NCBI GenBank assembly: GCA_964421245.1 | Contig: CAYQVW010000009.1 | Coordinates: 1-64,000 of the forward strand | DNA: 64,000 bases | Source of the DNA: CAYQVW01 sp964421245 | Lineage (GTDB): Bacteria > Margulisbacteria > WOR-1 > XYC2-FULL-46-14 | Direction of reading: 5' to 3' | Part shown: positions 15,966 to 24,737 of the stretch, in pieces | Numbering within the stretch: the first letter of the stretch is position 1 | Layout: every line of letters begins with the position of its first letter | Position numbers and translations under genes: made by a program | The notes under the pieces: generated by a model | The model's input: the letters and a program-made list of their open reading frames with translations, nothing else | Databases searched by the model: none | Told to the model about the DNA's origin: nothing

Positions 15966-16722
15966 TATAGTGTACATCGCTGAAAGTTGCTCCTACATAT
16001 TGAAAACTCTCCAGAAGCATATCAACATCATCACAAAGATCTGTTTCAACAAAATACCCACCAGATTTTAGAATAGAAAAAATTCCACTTAAACTTTTCC
16101 TTGTATCAATTCCTCTCAGTCTTTGTAAAAATTGGGTTGGACCAATTCGCAATTCATCAAAATGACTTGCCTCTTCTCTTGTCAAACCATCTCCTTGCCC
16201 ATCAAGTACCCCTTTAATTATATCTTTCCGACTCTGTTCAGGAAGAGAAATAATCTGTTCAAAAATAGAGAGAAGTGGTACCAAAAGTTGTTCATATTCA
16301 ACCAAATGTGTAATCATTTCAGAATGCCAAAAAACAACATCACAACTTCCTCTAGTCAAAGGACCTTTTGCTTGAGGCAAATGTGAAATATTACCAACAA
16401 TGCCAGTAAGATGAGAAGCAAGCCTTTGAGTAAAGATTCTTTTAAATTCAAAAATATAGGAATGAACACCCCCTCTTTCCGGTAAACGAGGAGTCTCCCC
16501 TGCCCCTAATTCTACTACCTGACCAGAATTTAAACGTGCCCAATCATAGAAACCATTTAAAAAGGTAGTCGGATCCATCCCTCTCCCAGCTCGACTAAGA
16601 GGTGACTGATTTACTATTTTTACCGACTCCACACCCATAAACTTTGACTGAACTACTGCCCAGCTACTTACAAGGGCATTGTCTCTTGAGGGCCTTTTTG
16701 CTGTATGCAAATATATTGGCAT
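15913..16722 (-). CDS. Methyltransferase-like orphan protein of the sigma-28 set
   Basis: This 269-residue protein has motif I of class I SAM-dependent methyltransferases at residues 69-77 (VVELGAGET). It then has CDVVFWHSEMITHL as the region after motif II, and SILKSGGYFVETDL as the later strand. Residues 110-200 contain a helical insertion. The target is unknown. It is a single gene driven by a sigma-28-type promoter, with the -10 box 4 nt before the ATG, so no leader or Shine-Dalgarno site is possible. It has no signal peptide. The methyltransferase assignment is moderate. Confidence 0.6.
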   Translation of the reverse strand: MPIYLHTAKRPSRDNALVSSWAVVQSKFMGVESVKIVNQSPLSRAGRGMDPTTFLNGFYDWARLNSGQVVELGAGETPRLPERGGVHSYIFEFKRIFTQRLASHLTGIVGNISHLPQAKGPLTRGSCDVVFWHSEMITHLVEYEQLLVPLLSIFEQIISLPEQSRKDIIKGVLDGQGDGLTREEASHFDELRIGPTQFLQRLRGIDTRKSLSGIFSILKSGGYFVETDLCDDVDMLLESFQYVGATFSDVHYIIPEGENVVWAMVLKKA

Positions 16723-16726
16723 ATTT

Positions 16727-16755
16727 TATTTTCGAAAAATTTGAAATAAAATTTC
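16727..16755 (-). promoter_or_regulatory. Sigma-28-type promoter, methyltransferase-like gene
   Basis: GAAATTTT (16748-16755), 13 nt, then CGAAAATA (16727-16734) on the minus strand. The ATG is at 16722, so the mRNA is leaderless. Confidence 0.75.
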
Positions 16756-16807
16756 ACTCTTTTTAGACTCTCTTCACTTCTCACTTGTAAAACAGTATAC
16801 TTTCTAT

Positions 16808-17974
16808 ATGACCTCTCACAAAAATCAATTCGATATAGTTGTTATCGGCGGAGGGCCTGCTGGCATAATGGCTGCAGGCAGAGCAGCCGAGAAAGGTGCC
16901 AAGGTACTCCTTATTGAAAAAACCTATCGACTCGGCAGCAAATTATTGCTGACCGGTGGAGGCCACTGCAACATTACCAATAGTGCAAATATAGATGATA
17001 TGGTTGCCGCCTTCGGAAAAAACGGGAAATTTCTATATAGAGCATTAACCATCTTCTCAAACAATGATCTGATTGATTTTTTTGAATCGCGCGGAGTAAA
17101 AATGCAAACAGAATCGGATGGAAGAGTTCTCCCAGAAAATAATAGTGCCGAAGCAATACTTGCAGTCTTACGCAAATACCTCAAGGATAATAATGTATCG
17201 ATACTTCATAACAAAACTATCAAATCCTTAAACAATTTGCATGCAAAAAAAATAATTATCGCAACCGGTGGAAAGTCCTATCCAGCAACTGGCTCTACCG
17301 GTGATGGATACAAAATAGCCAAAAAAAGTGGACATACCATTGCACCTATTAGTCCGGGACTTAGCGCACTTATATCTAATAATTCATTCATCAAAGAACT
17401 ACAAGGCCTAACACTTAAAGATATTGGGATTTCAGTAATCATTGACGGCAAGAAAAAGCATGAAGAAAAAGGAGATATCCTCTTTACCCACTTTGGAGTA
17501 TCTGGTCCGATCGTTCTAAATCTTAGTGGAAAAATTATTGATGCTCTCTCAAACAAGAGCAAAGTTGAATTATCAATTAATATAATGGAGGACTTTGCTT
17601 TTTTGGGATCAAAAACTGTCGCGCAGTATTTCAAAAAGACTCTTCCCCTATCTCTTTCGTCTCTATTTGAAAAACTTTGTTCAAAATTTTCAAACAAAAG
17701 ATGTTGCGAGGTAAGCAAAGAAGAGCGCAAAAAAATCACAGCGTACTTAACTGATTTTAGAATCAATATAATTAGAGCCAGGCCGATCGAGGAAGCAACA
17801 ATTACCCGAGGCGGTGTTTCACTAAAAGAGATCAATCCACAAACAATGGAATCAAAACTGGTAAAAGGACTCTATTTTTGCGGTGAGGTAATCAATCTAG
17901 CTGGAATAACTGGTGGATACAATCTACAAGAAGCATTTTCTACTGGATACCTAGCAGGTGAATCAGCAGCATGA
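16808..17974 (+). CDS. FAD/NAD(P)-dependent oxidoreductase, HI0933/YhiN family
   Basis: This 388-residue flavoprotein has the FAD-binding motif IVVIGGGPAGIMAAGRAAEKG (residues about 10-30), then KLLLTGGGHCNITN, the family hallmark. IIATGGKSYPATGSTGDGY follows, and it ends in GLYFCGEVINLAGITGGYNLQEAFSTGYLAG. The biological substrate of the family is unknown. TATACT (16796-16801) is 6 nt before the ATG, so the mRNA is probably leaderless. It overlaps engB by ATGA. Confidence 0.9.
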   Translation: MTSHKNQFDIVVIGGGPAGIMAAGRAAEKGAKVLLIEKTYRLGSKLLLTGGGHCNITNSANIDDMVAAFGKNGKFLYRALTIFSNNDLIDFFESRGVKMQTESDGRVLPENNSAEAILAVLRKYLKDNNVSILHNKTIKSLNNLHAKKIIIATGGKSYPATGSTGDGYKIAKKSGHTIAPISPGLSALISNNSFIKELQGLTLKDIGISVIIDGKKKHEEKGDILFTHFGVSGPIVLNLSGKIIDALSNKSKVELSINIMEDFAFLGSKTVAQYFKKTLPLSLSSLFEKLCSKFSNKRCCEVSKEERKKITAYLTDFRINIIRARPIEEATITRGGVSLKEINPQTMESKLVKGLYFCGEVINLAGITGGYNLQEAFSTGYLAGESAA

Positions 17975-18540
17975 GAAAAATATCAGCAAAATTCATTAAA
18001 GGGATAACCGGACCGGACAAAACACTGGATGGCAGTACACCCCAAATCGCTTTTATTGGGAGATCAAACGTTGGTAAATCGAGCGTTATCAATTCTTTAA
18101 CCAATCAAAAAGGTTTGGCCATAACCAGCGCATCCCCCGGGCGCACCAGGCAGATAAATATATTCTTAATAAATAAATCTATCTATTGGCTCGATCTTCC
18201 AGGCTATGGCTATGCCAAGGCCTCGCACCAGGAAAGGTGGAAGCTTTATGATCTAATAGATTGGTATCTGTTTAGATCGGATCACCAGCAAAAAAAAGTG
18301 CTTCTAATTATTGATGCAAAGATTGGACCGACCGATCATGATATGGAAGTACTAAGCTTTTTAGAAGATATTGAAAAAGAGATTATAATTGTCGCAAACA
18401 AGGTAGACAAAATAAAGAAATCAAAATATGACAAGCGCTTTGATGAAATTGAATCTTTAGTCGGAGACCATAAGATCATCCCTTTCTCTTCATACGATAA
18501 AATTGGGATAAATGCCTTAAACCACGAGATTTTTGGTTAA
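17971..18540 (+). CDS. engB: Ribosome-biogenesis GTPase EngB/YsxC
   Basis: This 189-residue protein has G1 GRSNVGKSS, G2 region SASPGRTRQINIF, G3 DLPGYGYAKAS, G4 NKVDK and G5 near PFSSYDKIG. EngB is needed for 50S subunit assembly. Full length. Its start overlaps the flavoprotein stop (ATGA), and it ends 10 bp before the convergent orphan gene. Confidence 0.95.
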   Translation: MRKISAKFIKGITGPDKTLDGSTPQIAFIGRSNVGKSSVINSLTNQKGLAITSASPGRTRQINIFLINKSIYWLDLPGYGYAKASHQERWKLYDLIDWYLFRSDHQQKKVLLIIDAKIGPTDHDMEVLSFLEDIEKEIIIVANKVDKIKKSKYDKRFDEIESLVGDHKIIPFSSYDKIGINALNHEIFG

Positions 18541-18550
18541 TTGACTGCGT

Positions 18551-19369
18551 TTATTTTATATAAACGTCTTCAATCGAAAACCAACCAGATACATCTACAT
18601 TAACGCCATTAACTTCACTCTTAAGCATTATCTGAAATTGTCTTAAGGTATTAGCTTTATTAGGCTTGCCTAAATCAAGACTAACCGTTGTATATGCGGA
18701 ATAAGTAATAGGGAAAAAATTCCACGCTTTGAGCGCTCCGGCCTTTTGCGGATTATCATCATAAACTTCAACTTTGATTTCCTTAATAACCTTTTTTGAT
18801 TTATCTTCAAAAACATTTCCGCGAATCTTGAATTGGATTGTCTTATAATGAGAAATATCAACTCCCGGAGCTGCCGCCAAAATATTTAACCCTGGCCACT
18901 TTCCGGTTCCAGTAGCATGAAGAGCTCCATTTTCTGCACTAACGTCAAAACCATTTATCCCATTCCAATTACCCTTTAAAAAACTGTTATAAGGATTTTT
19001 GCCGTCAATCTTAAATCTATCAATATAGCGCGGACCTGGAGGAACAGTATCTAGCTTGGGTGCAATAGCATCTGGTTTTGCAACAGTTTTGTCACCTTCT
19101 ACGTCCTGCTTCCCTGCTTCTCCTGCTACACTGGCGTCAGAATTTTCAACCGGCTTGTTCGCACCACAACCACCTAAAGCAAAAATACCAATTGGTGGAA
19201 CAGTCCCCCTTTGGGGCGCCCTTGCTCCGCTACTTGAAGTTCGAACACTAAATTGAACCACCTTCGACTTATTTTTCTTGGTCTCACACTTCCTGCCTCT
19301 ATTTGGAGTTGACCTTAAGTAATATTCCAATGAATTTTTGTTTACACTATTATTGCATCCTTCTACCAT
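18551..19369 (-). CDS. Orphan protein with C-terminal carbohydrate-binding-like beta-sandwich
   Basis: This 272-residue protein has a basic, low-complexity N-terminal 50 residues, then a short IGIFALGGCGANKP segment that resembles a lipobox but lacks a normal signal peptide. A Pro/Ala linker follows. The C-terminal domain (about 110-272; FKIDGKNPYNSF, ISHYKTIQFKIRGNV, WFSIEDVYIK) reads like a galactose-binding/CBM-type sandwich. Function is not recognised. It has an AGGAGG site 8 nt before the ATG and a sigma-28-type promoter. Confidence 0.55.
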   Translation of the reverse strand: MVEGCNNSVNKNSLEYYLRSTPNRGRKCETKKNKSKVVQFSVRTSSSGARAPQRGTVPPIGIFALGGCGANKPVENSDASVAGEAGKQDVEGDKTVAKPDAIAPKLDTVPPGPRYIDRFKIDGKNPYNSFLKGNWNGINGFDVSAENGALHATGTGKWPGLNILAAAPGVDISHYKTIQFKIRGNVFEDKSKKVIKEIKVEVYDDNPQKAGALKAWNFFPITYSAYTTVSLDLGKPNKANTLRQFQIMLKSEVNGVNVDVSGWFSIEDVYIK

Positions 19370-19402
19370 TTTATTGCCCTCCTATTTCCTATATATCCTG
19401 TA

Positions 19403-19432
19403 TATGTTTCGTACTATTATACTAATAATTTC
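19403..19432 (-). promoter_or_regulatory. Sigma-28-type promoter, beta-sandwich orphan
   Basis: GAAATTAT (19425-19432), 13 nt, then CGAAACATA (19403-19411) on the minus strand. It is the most diverged of the seven copies, but the spacing is exact. Confidence 0.65.
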
Positions 19433-19462
19433 ACTAAATTTAAAAAAATTTAAAAAAATTCC
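19433..19462 (-). promoter_or_regulatory. Phased A/T tracts upstream of the sigma-28-type promoter
   Basis: Directly upstream of the -35 box, AAATTT and A-tracts recur with a 10-bp period. This is expected to bend DNA or act as an UP element. Confidence 0.45.
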
Positions 19463-19466
19463 AACC

Positions 19467-21614
19467 TCAGCAGAATTCCCGCTCTTCACCAAGTATTTCC
19501 CGAAGAGTTAAGCTAGCAATAAAACCATTCGCACCATCATTCTCATTAATAACAGCAAATAAAGCAGGAATAGCATGATTACCTAATGCTGTCAGCTCTT
19601 CTGTTTTCATAATAGGATCTAGTGTATAAGCATAAAGCTCTTGATATCCCTGAGAACCCTCATCATAATCCCCAATATCTATTGCAGCTTGCGCGGCAAC
19701 CTGCCTAACAAATAAATCTTTATGACTCAATGCTTTTCTAATTATATTCTCGGCTTTTATCCTTTTAGCTGCTTTAATTGCATGTGAAATAAACAGACCA
19801 CTCTCATCCTCCAAAGCAGCCAACAAAGCAGGATAAGGATTTTCTCCTAAATCAACTGGACCAAAATCATCTCGATCCGTAAGTAATTTGTAAGCATGTA
19901 ATACATCATATTCCGGATCTTCTTCTCTTAATCCCTTTATTGCTATGAGGGCCTCGGCTGCTCTACCTCTGATATCTTTACGGGAATCTTTAAGGGCAGC
20001 TTCTAAAGCAGGAATAGCAGTATGCCCTAACTTAACAACACTTGGCCAAGCTCCTTTCGTCTTTACTCCCAGTTTGCCTATTGACCTATAAACATTCAAT
20101 TTATTATATCTATCTTGCCCTGGAGACAAACTATCATATTTTATTAGCAACTCTGCAGCAAAACTTCTAATAGTAAAATCTTTGTGACTTAATGCTCGAA
20201 CCATAATATCTTTAGAATCAGCACCAGCAATCTTATCTAACATATTTATGGCTAACAAATCATCTAAACCATTATTTTTAAAAGCAATTTCGGCTAGAAC
20301 CGGAACAGCCGCTCTACCAAACGCAAGAATATCGTCCCATTTTTTATCCATAAATAATTTATATGCTTTAATCTGGCTGTCCACTTCCAACTCACTAACC
20401 TTTCTTGGATCAAACAATGCTATTTCTCCCAGAATTTCCATCGTTGTTTTACCTTGTAACTCTAGTAAAGCAACCTGCTTGTAGACCAAACAATAAATCC
20501 TATTCAAATCCCAAGATTGCCCCTCGCTTAACAACAAAATTCTTTGCCTAATATGTTGCTCTAAATATTCTGCAATTTTATGTTTTTCACTAAACAATTG
20601 GCCTTTAATTGGAAAACGTTGTGGATAAACTGGGAATCCCCACTCCTTCTTGCTTCCAGAGGTTTTTCCACTACTTAAGAAATATCCACCAGATATAAAA
20701 GCCTGAACTTCTGGGGGATACAACTCTTCCGGACAACTAGCTAATACTTTTGTTACTCGCTCGGTATAGGCAGACATATTCATCCGATCCACCAACTCTT
20801 CAAACCACCGTGAATTAAACCGGTGAAAACCAAAGATCCAATGCCCTACTTCCGCCTTTAAGCAACTGTCAATAGCATCTCCAGATTGGGCACTAGTCTC
20901 CTTGCCAAATAGATCAACTGATCCTTCAACAACAGACCATCCATCTTGATTATATTTAAAAGATCCCGCCTCTCTATTTAATTCGAACGCTTCAATATCT
21001 TTTGTTAAACCGCTAAGCCCAAGTTTTTCTTCAAGCATTTTCTTCTCTAACCATACCCCTTTTCTATACTCTTCTCTAAGAACTCCACCGTCTACCATAT
21101 TAAACGTCCATTCTTTGTACCTCTCATATTGTGCCAATCCTGCCTTCCCCGCTCTTGCTAAAAATTCGAAACGTAAAAGATCTGCCTCATCCATATCCCC
21201 AAACTCTCGAGACAAAGAATTATAAGTCCCCTGCCAAAACCCTTGTCTCATGCCAGCAAAATTACTATCTTCTACTTGTTGAGCTCTTCCCCATTCCGCA
21301 TTAAAGAGGGTCCAAGCAGTCTCAGCCGAGATTGTTCCGACAGCGACCATCTGTTTTATGCTATAGACAGTAAAGGATAAGTAATCTTTCTGTAACTGAG
21401 TTAAAGCTTGTAGTTCTTTTTCTTTTGGAAGTTTTTTGTCAATTAGTTTATCAATACCTCGTGGTATCTCATGAAAAGTTAAAGCATGTACAATACCCCT
21501 ACGGGCAACCCCATCAATAGTAGTGCCGACATCCGTATTGTGTCCTGGTAATCGCCATTTGACAGGGTAAGGATTTAACTGAATTGCCCTATTAAAAACA
21601 CCTATATTTGCCAT
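19467..21614 (-). CDS. HEAT-repeat orphan protein of the sigma-28 set
   Basis: This 715-residue protein is from the ATG at 21614. The frame is open to an earlier ATG at 21662, but that lies upstream of the sigma-28-type promoter, whose -10 box ends about 8 nt before 21614, so the later start is preferred and the mRNA is leaderless. The N-terminal 440 residues are helical and unrecognised. The C-terminal part holds HEAT/PBS-lyase-like repeats (GRAAVPVLAEIAFKNN, ALSHKDFTIRSFAAELLIKY, GHTAIPALEAALKDS, GNHAIPALFAVINEND). Such repeats make protein-binding solenoids. No catalytic motif and no signal peptide are seen. Confidence 0.65.
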   Translation of the reverse strand: MANIGVFNRAIQLNPYPVKWRLPGHNTDVGTTIDGVARRGIVHALTFHEIPRGIDKLIDKKLPKEKELQALTQLQKDYLSFTVYSIKQMVAVGTISAETAWTLFNAEWGRAQQVEDSNFAGMRQGFWQGTYNSLSREFGDMDEADLLRFEFLARAGKAGLAQYERYKEWTFNMVDGGVLREEYRKGVWLEKKMLEEKLGLSGLTKDIEAFELNREAGSFKYNQDGWSVVEGSVDLFGKETSAQSGDAIDSCLKAEVGHWIFGFHRFNSRWFEELVDRMNMSAYTERVTKVLASCPEELYPPEVQAFISGGYFLSSGKTSGSKKEWGFPVYPQRFPIKGQLFSEKHKIAEYLEQHIRQRILLLSEGQSWDLNRIYCLVYKQVALLELQGKTTMEILGEIALFDPRKVSELEVDSQIKAYKLFMDKKWDDILAFGRAAVPVLAEIAFKNNGLDDLLAINMLDKIAGADSKDIMVRALSHKDFTIRSFAAELLIKYDSLSPGQDRYNKLNVYRSIGKLGVKTKGAWPSVVKLGHTAIPALEAALKDSRKDIRGRAAEALIAIKGLREEDPEYDVLHAYKLLTDRDDFGPVDLGENPYPALLAALEDESGLFISHAIKAAKRIKAENIIRKALSHKDLFVRQVAAQAAIDIGDYDEGSQGYQELYAYTLDPIMKTEELTALGNHAIPALFAVINENDGANGFIASLTLREILGEEREFC

Positions 21615-21621
21615 ATCTACA

Positions 21622-21651
21622 TATATATCGTCAAAATGAGGGCAAAATTTC
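21622..21651 (-). promoter_or_regulatory. Sigma-28-type promoter, HEAT-repeat gene
   Basis: GAAATTTT (21644-21651), 13 nt, then CGATATATA (21622-21630) on the minus strand. The flanks resemble the CheD-like promoter closely (GGTGAAATTTT, then CC.TCATTTT). Confidence 0.8.
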
Positions 21652-21693
21652 ACCCCTTGCATAATAACCGATAAAAAAGTAAACTATTGCATA

Positions 21694-22452
21694 ATGAAGA
21701 TCAGAATACTAGGCTGCCATGGATCGGAACTGCCAGGAATGCATCTTTCAAGCTATCTGATTGATGATTCGGTAATTTTAGATGCAGGAGGTCTTACCTC
21801 AACCCTTAACTTTGAAGAACAAAAGAAGATAAAACACATTCTAATCAGCCATTCTCATCTTGACCATATTAAAGACATCGCTTTCTTAGCAGATAACCTA
21901 CAAGAAGCCCCAGCTACCCCAATTGAAATTATAAGCTCAGAAGAAGTAATAAGAGCAATAAAGGAACACCTCTTCAACAATAGAATTTGGCCTGATTTTA
22001 CAAAATTACCAAGCGAAAAAAAACCGATACTAAAATATAGACCGATTGAAGTTAATACACCATTTAAAATCGCAGGATTAGAGATAAATACAATCTACGC
22101 AAGCCACGTTGTGCCAACAGTAAGCTACTTTATATCAAAAAACAACTCAACTGTTCTTTTCACAGCAGATACCGGACCTACAAATAAAATCTGGGAAGAA
22201 GCAAACAAAATTAATAACCTAAAAGCAGTTTTTATCGACACTACCTTTCCAAATAAAATGCAGGGTTTGGCTGATAAGAGCAAACACCTAACACCCCAAA
22301 AACTAAGAGAAGAACTTAAGAAACTAAAACAAAAAGCAACCATCTATAGCTACCATAACAAAGGCCGCTTCAAACAAGAGCTAGAACAAGAAATAAAAAA
22401 ATGCTGCAAAGAAGTTATAACACTAAAAGAAGGAGAAATTCTTAATTTTTAA
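21694..22452 (+). CDS. Metallo-beta-lactamase-fold cyclic-nucleotide phosphodiesterase (class II)
   Basis: This 252-residue protein has MKIRILGCHGSELPGMHLSSYLID, the metal motif HSHLDHI, and later HVVPTVSYFI, FTADTG and a final conserved YSYHNKG. This pattern is that of class II 3',5'-cyclic nucleotide phosphodiesterases. It would hydrolyse cAMP or cGMP in the cytoplasm. It converges with, and overlaps by 11 bp, a histidine kinase gene whose operon includes a class III nucleotide cyclase, so synthesis and breakdown of a cyclic nucleotide are encoded side by side. Confidence 0.8.
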   Translation: MKIRILGCHGSELPGMHLSSYLIDDSVILDAGGLTSTLNFEEQKKIKHILISHSHLDHIKDIAFLADNLQEAPATPIEIISSEEVIRAIKEHLFNNRIWPDFTKLPSEKKPILKYRPIEVNTPFKIAGLEINTIYASHVVPTVSYFISKNNSTVLFTADTGPTNKIWEEANKINNLKAVFIDTTFPNKMQGLADKSKHLTPQKLREELKKLKQKATIYSYHNKGRFKQELEQEIKKCCKEVITLKEGEILNF

Positions 22453-24367
22453 TCGGAATTAGGAAACTAAACTTGGTCCCCTTCCCCATTCGACTCTCAA
22501 CCCAAATTTTTCCATCATGTAATTCGATCAGTCGTTTACAAATCGCAAGCCCAAGTCCGGTTCCACCATATTCACCAACGTGAACCTGTTTAAATTCTTT
22601 AAATACATCCCCTAATTTCTCTTTTGCAATTCCAACTCCAGTGTCCTCAACCTCAAAAAGAACTGCATCATCTTTCCTTTTTACCCGTAGGGTAATCCCA
22701 CCCTTTTTGGTAAATTTGGCCGAATTTCCAATTAAATTAATCAAAACCTGGTTTATTCTCTTCTGATCTCCCAATAAAACCGGCAAATTTCTACCTAGAC
22801 TTATTTTTAAATATAATCCTTTGCCATCCAGAAGAGACTTGGTCGAAAACTGAACAAACTCAATCACATCTTTTATGGCAAAGTCGACCTTATTAAGATC
22901 AATCTTTCCGGCTTCAACGTTGGACAGATCTAGCACATCATTAATCAGACCTAGCAGATGGTTGCCGCTCTTTTGCATTTCGGCAATTGCCTGCTTTATC
23001 TTTTCAGAAATTTCACCATAGATTCCCGATTGAATTAGCTCTGCAAAACCCAACACTGCATTAAGCGGGGTTCTAAGCTCGTGCGACATATTGGCTAAGA
23101 ATTCTGACTTGCGCTCGGTTGCATCCTGGAGCGCAACATTTAGTTTATTAAGCTCTTCGGTCTTATCTTTTACCTGGTGGGTTCGATCAGTTACCTTCTT
23201 CTCCAAGTTAGTATGCAATTCTTCAATAACATTCTTAGATTCTTCTAAGTTTTCATACAATTTGGCATTTTCTACCGCAACTGCAGCTTGAAAAGCCACA
23301 TTTCTTAAAAAACCGATCTCATTTTGATTGAAAAAAAGCTGCTTTTGTTGACGCTCTCCCAAAAAAATTAACCCGGTGATTCCTTCCCTAAAAACCATCG
23401 GAATAACAGATGAGGCATTTAGCTTCTTCATAGTAGCAAGAAGGGCTTTACTTGCCTCATTCAAAGATGGCTCTTCCCTAAACTCATCAATCGTAATTAA
23501 GCCATCCTTTTTTTCTTTAACAATTTTAACCAACGGATCGTCCATGGCAATAGATACACTTTTATCATCATTTAAATATTTATTCTCATCCGGATTTGCA
23601 ACCAGTATCTCAACCCCCAAAAGAGAGAGGGTTGTAACCAATTCGTTTTTGATAGTTACAATTATCTTACTAATATCCAAAAGGGTTGATATGTTATCGC
23701 TTATTTCTGCTAAAAGCTTTTGAAAATTTTGCCTGGATCCAAAAAGAAAACGATCTATTAATGAACCAATAAAACCATCCAACATATCGTAACTAAACAG
23801 GAAAAACAATATTAAAAGTATAGAGAATAAAGGCAGACGATAAATTTCTACATTAACAAATTGAGAAATAAAGACAAAGAAATAATAGGAACCAACAACC
23901 AAGGCAACTATGATAGATGTTGTAATGGTTCGTCTTATCAAACTATCAACAGCAAAAGGCTTATAGTGCAAAATCATATAACTTGAGATCAATGATAAAA
24001 ACGCTATGGCAGAAAAGAGCAAGAGCTTAGAAAAACCAAAATAAATAGTTAAAAAAGAGACAAATAAGACTAAAATAATACCAAAAAACAAAACCCGAGC
24101 CCTTTGTCTCTTGAGTGAACTTGTTGCTGATATCCTAACATAAAGAAACATTCCGGCTAAGGCAATCAATAAAAGCAGCGGAAAATACGACCAAAGCCTT
24201 GCCGTATCTGCCAATGGCAGAAAGCTAATCCAGGCCCCAAAAAATACACTTAACAAAAGAAAAACAAAAGTAGATAATAATTTTGGTCGTCTAACATAGG
24301 TAAAAAACCCTAATAAAACTATAATTGAAATAAGAAAATATTTTAACAAGCTAAATAAATTTGTCAT
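22442..24367 (-). CDS. Membrane histidine kinase, multi-TM with GAF domain
   Basis: This 641-residue kinase has about eight hydrophobic segments (residues 1-210), a GAF-like domain (about 220-370) and a coiled coil (370-415). The HisKA H-box is LANMSHELRTPLNAVLGFAEL. The HATPase domain has INLIGNSAKF (N box), VEDTGVGIA and GGTGLGLAICKRL (G boxes). It is the last gene of a receiver-cyclase, receiver, kinase operon; the start overlaps the receiver stop. It probably phosphorylates one or both receivers. The signal sensed is unknown. Confidence 0.9.
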   Translation of the reverse strand: MTNLFSLLKYFLISIIVLLGFFTYVRRPKLLSTFVFLLLSVFFGAWISFLPLADTARLWSYFPLLLLIALAGMFLYVRISATSSLKRQRARVLFFGIILVLFVSFLTIYFGFSKLLLFSAIAFLSLISSYMILHYKPFAVDSLIRRTITTSIIVALVVGSYYFFVFISQFVNVEIYRLPLFSILLILFFLFSYDMLDGFIGSLIDRFLFGSRQNFQKLLAEISDNISTLLDISKIIVTIKNELVTTLSLLGVEILVANPDENKYLNDDKSVSIAMDDPLVKIVKEKKDGLITIDEFREEPSLNEASKALLATMKKLNASSVIPMVFREGITGLIFLGERQQKQLFFNQNEIGFLRNVAFQAAVAVENAKLYENLEESKNVIEELHTNLEKKVTDRTHQVKDKTEELNKLNVALQDATERKSEFLANMSHELRTPLNAVLGFAELIQSGIYGEISEKIKQAIAEMQKSGNHLLGLINDVLDLSNVEAGKIDLNKVDFAIKDVIEFVQFSTKSLLDGKGLYLKISLGRNLPVLLGDQKRINQVLINLIGNSAKFTKKGGITLRVKRKDDAVLFEVEDTGVGIAKEKLGDVFKEFKQVHVGEYGGTGLGLAICKRLIELHDGKIWVESRMGKGTKFSFLIPIKN

Positions 24368-24732
24368 TATCCGATATATTTTTTAATCTTTTCAAGCAAT
24401 ATTTTAAAATTATACGGTTTGGTTAAATATTCGTTGCATCCAGCCTCAAGACCCTTATCTCGATCACCTGGCATTGCATAAGACGAGAGAACAACTACCG
24501 GAATTTTCTTGGTGCTATCGCACTCCCGCATAGCCTTTAATACCTGGTAGCCATCCATTTCTGGTAATTGAATATCCATTAAAACCAGGTCTGGTTTTTC
24601 TTTTTTAGCCTGTTCTAACCCCTTTTTGCCATCGGTTGCCTCAAGAACCTCATAACCTTGACTGTTTAACAAATCAAAAATAATTTTGCGATTAGCCGAA
24701 TTATCTTCTATCGAGAGCACCCTTTTTCCCAT
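24367..24732 (-). CDS. Single-domain response regulator (CheY/DivK-like)
   Basis: This 121-residue receiver domain has the acidic pocket IEDN, the phospho-acceptor Asp in LVLMDIQLPEMDG, the conserved Ser in VVLSSYAMPGD and Lys in YLTKPYNFK. It has no output domain, so it signals by protein contact. It lies between the cyclase and the kinase with gaps of 5 bp and an overlap. Confidence 0.95.
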   Translation of the reverse strand: MGKRVLSIEDNSANRKIIFDLLNSQGYEVLEATDGKKGLEQAKKEKPDLVLMDIQLPEMDGYQVLKAMRECDSTKKIPVVVLSSYAMPGDRDKGLEAGCNEYLTKPYNFKILLEKIKKYIG

Positions 24733-24737
24733 TTATA

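Noticed and set aside
21615..21662. Upstream ATG of the HEAT-repeat gene
   Set aside because: It lies upstream of the predicted transcription start and would translate the promoter itself.
21669..21676. ACCGATAAA before the phosphodiesterase gene, resembling a sigma-28 -10 box
   Set aside because: No GAAATTTT or TAAAGTTT lies 13 nt upstream on the plus strand.
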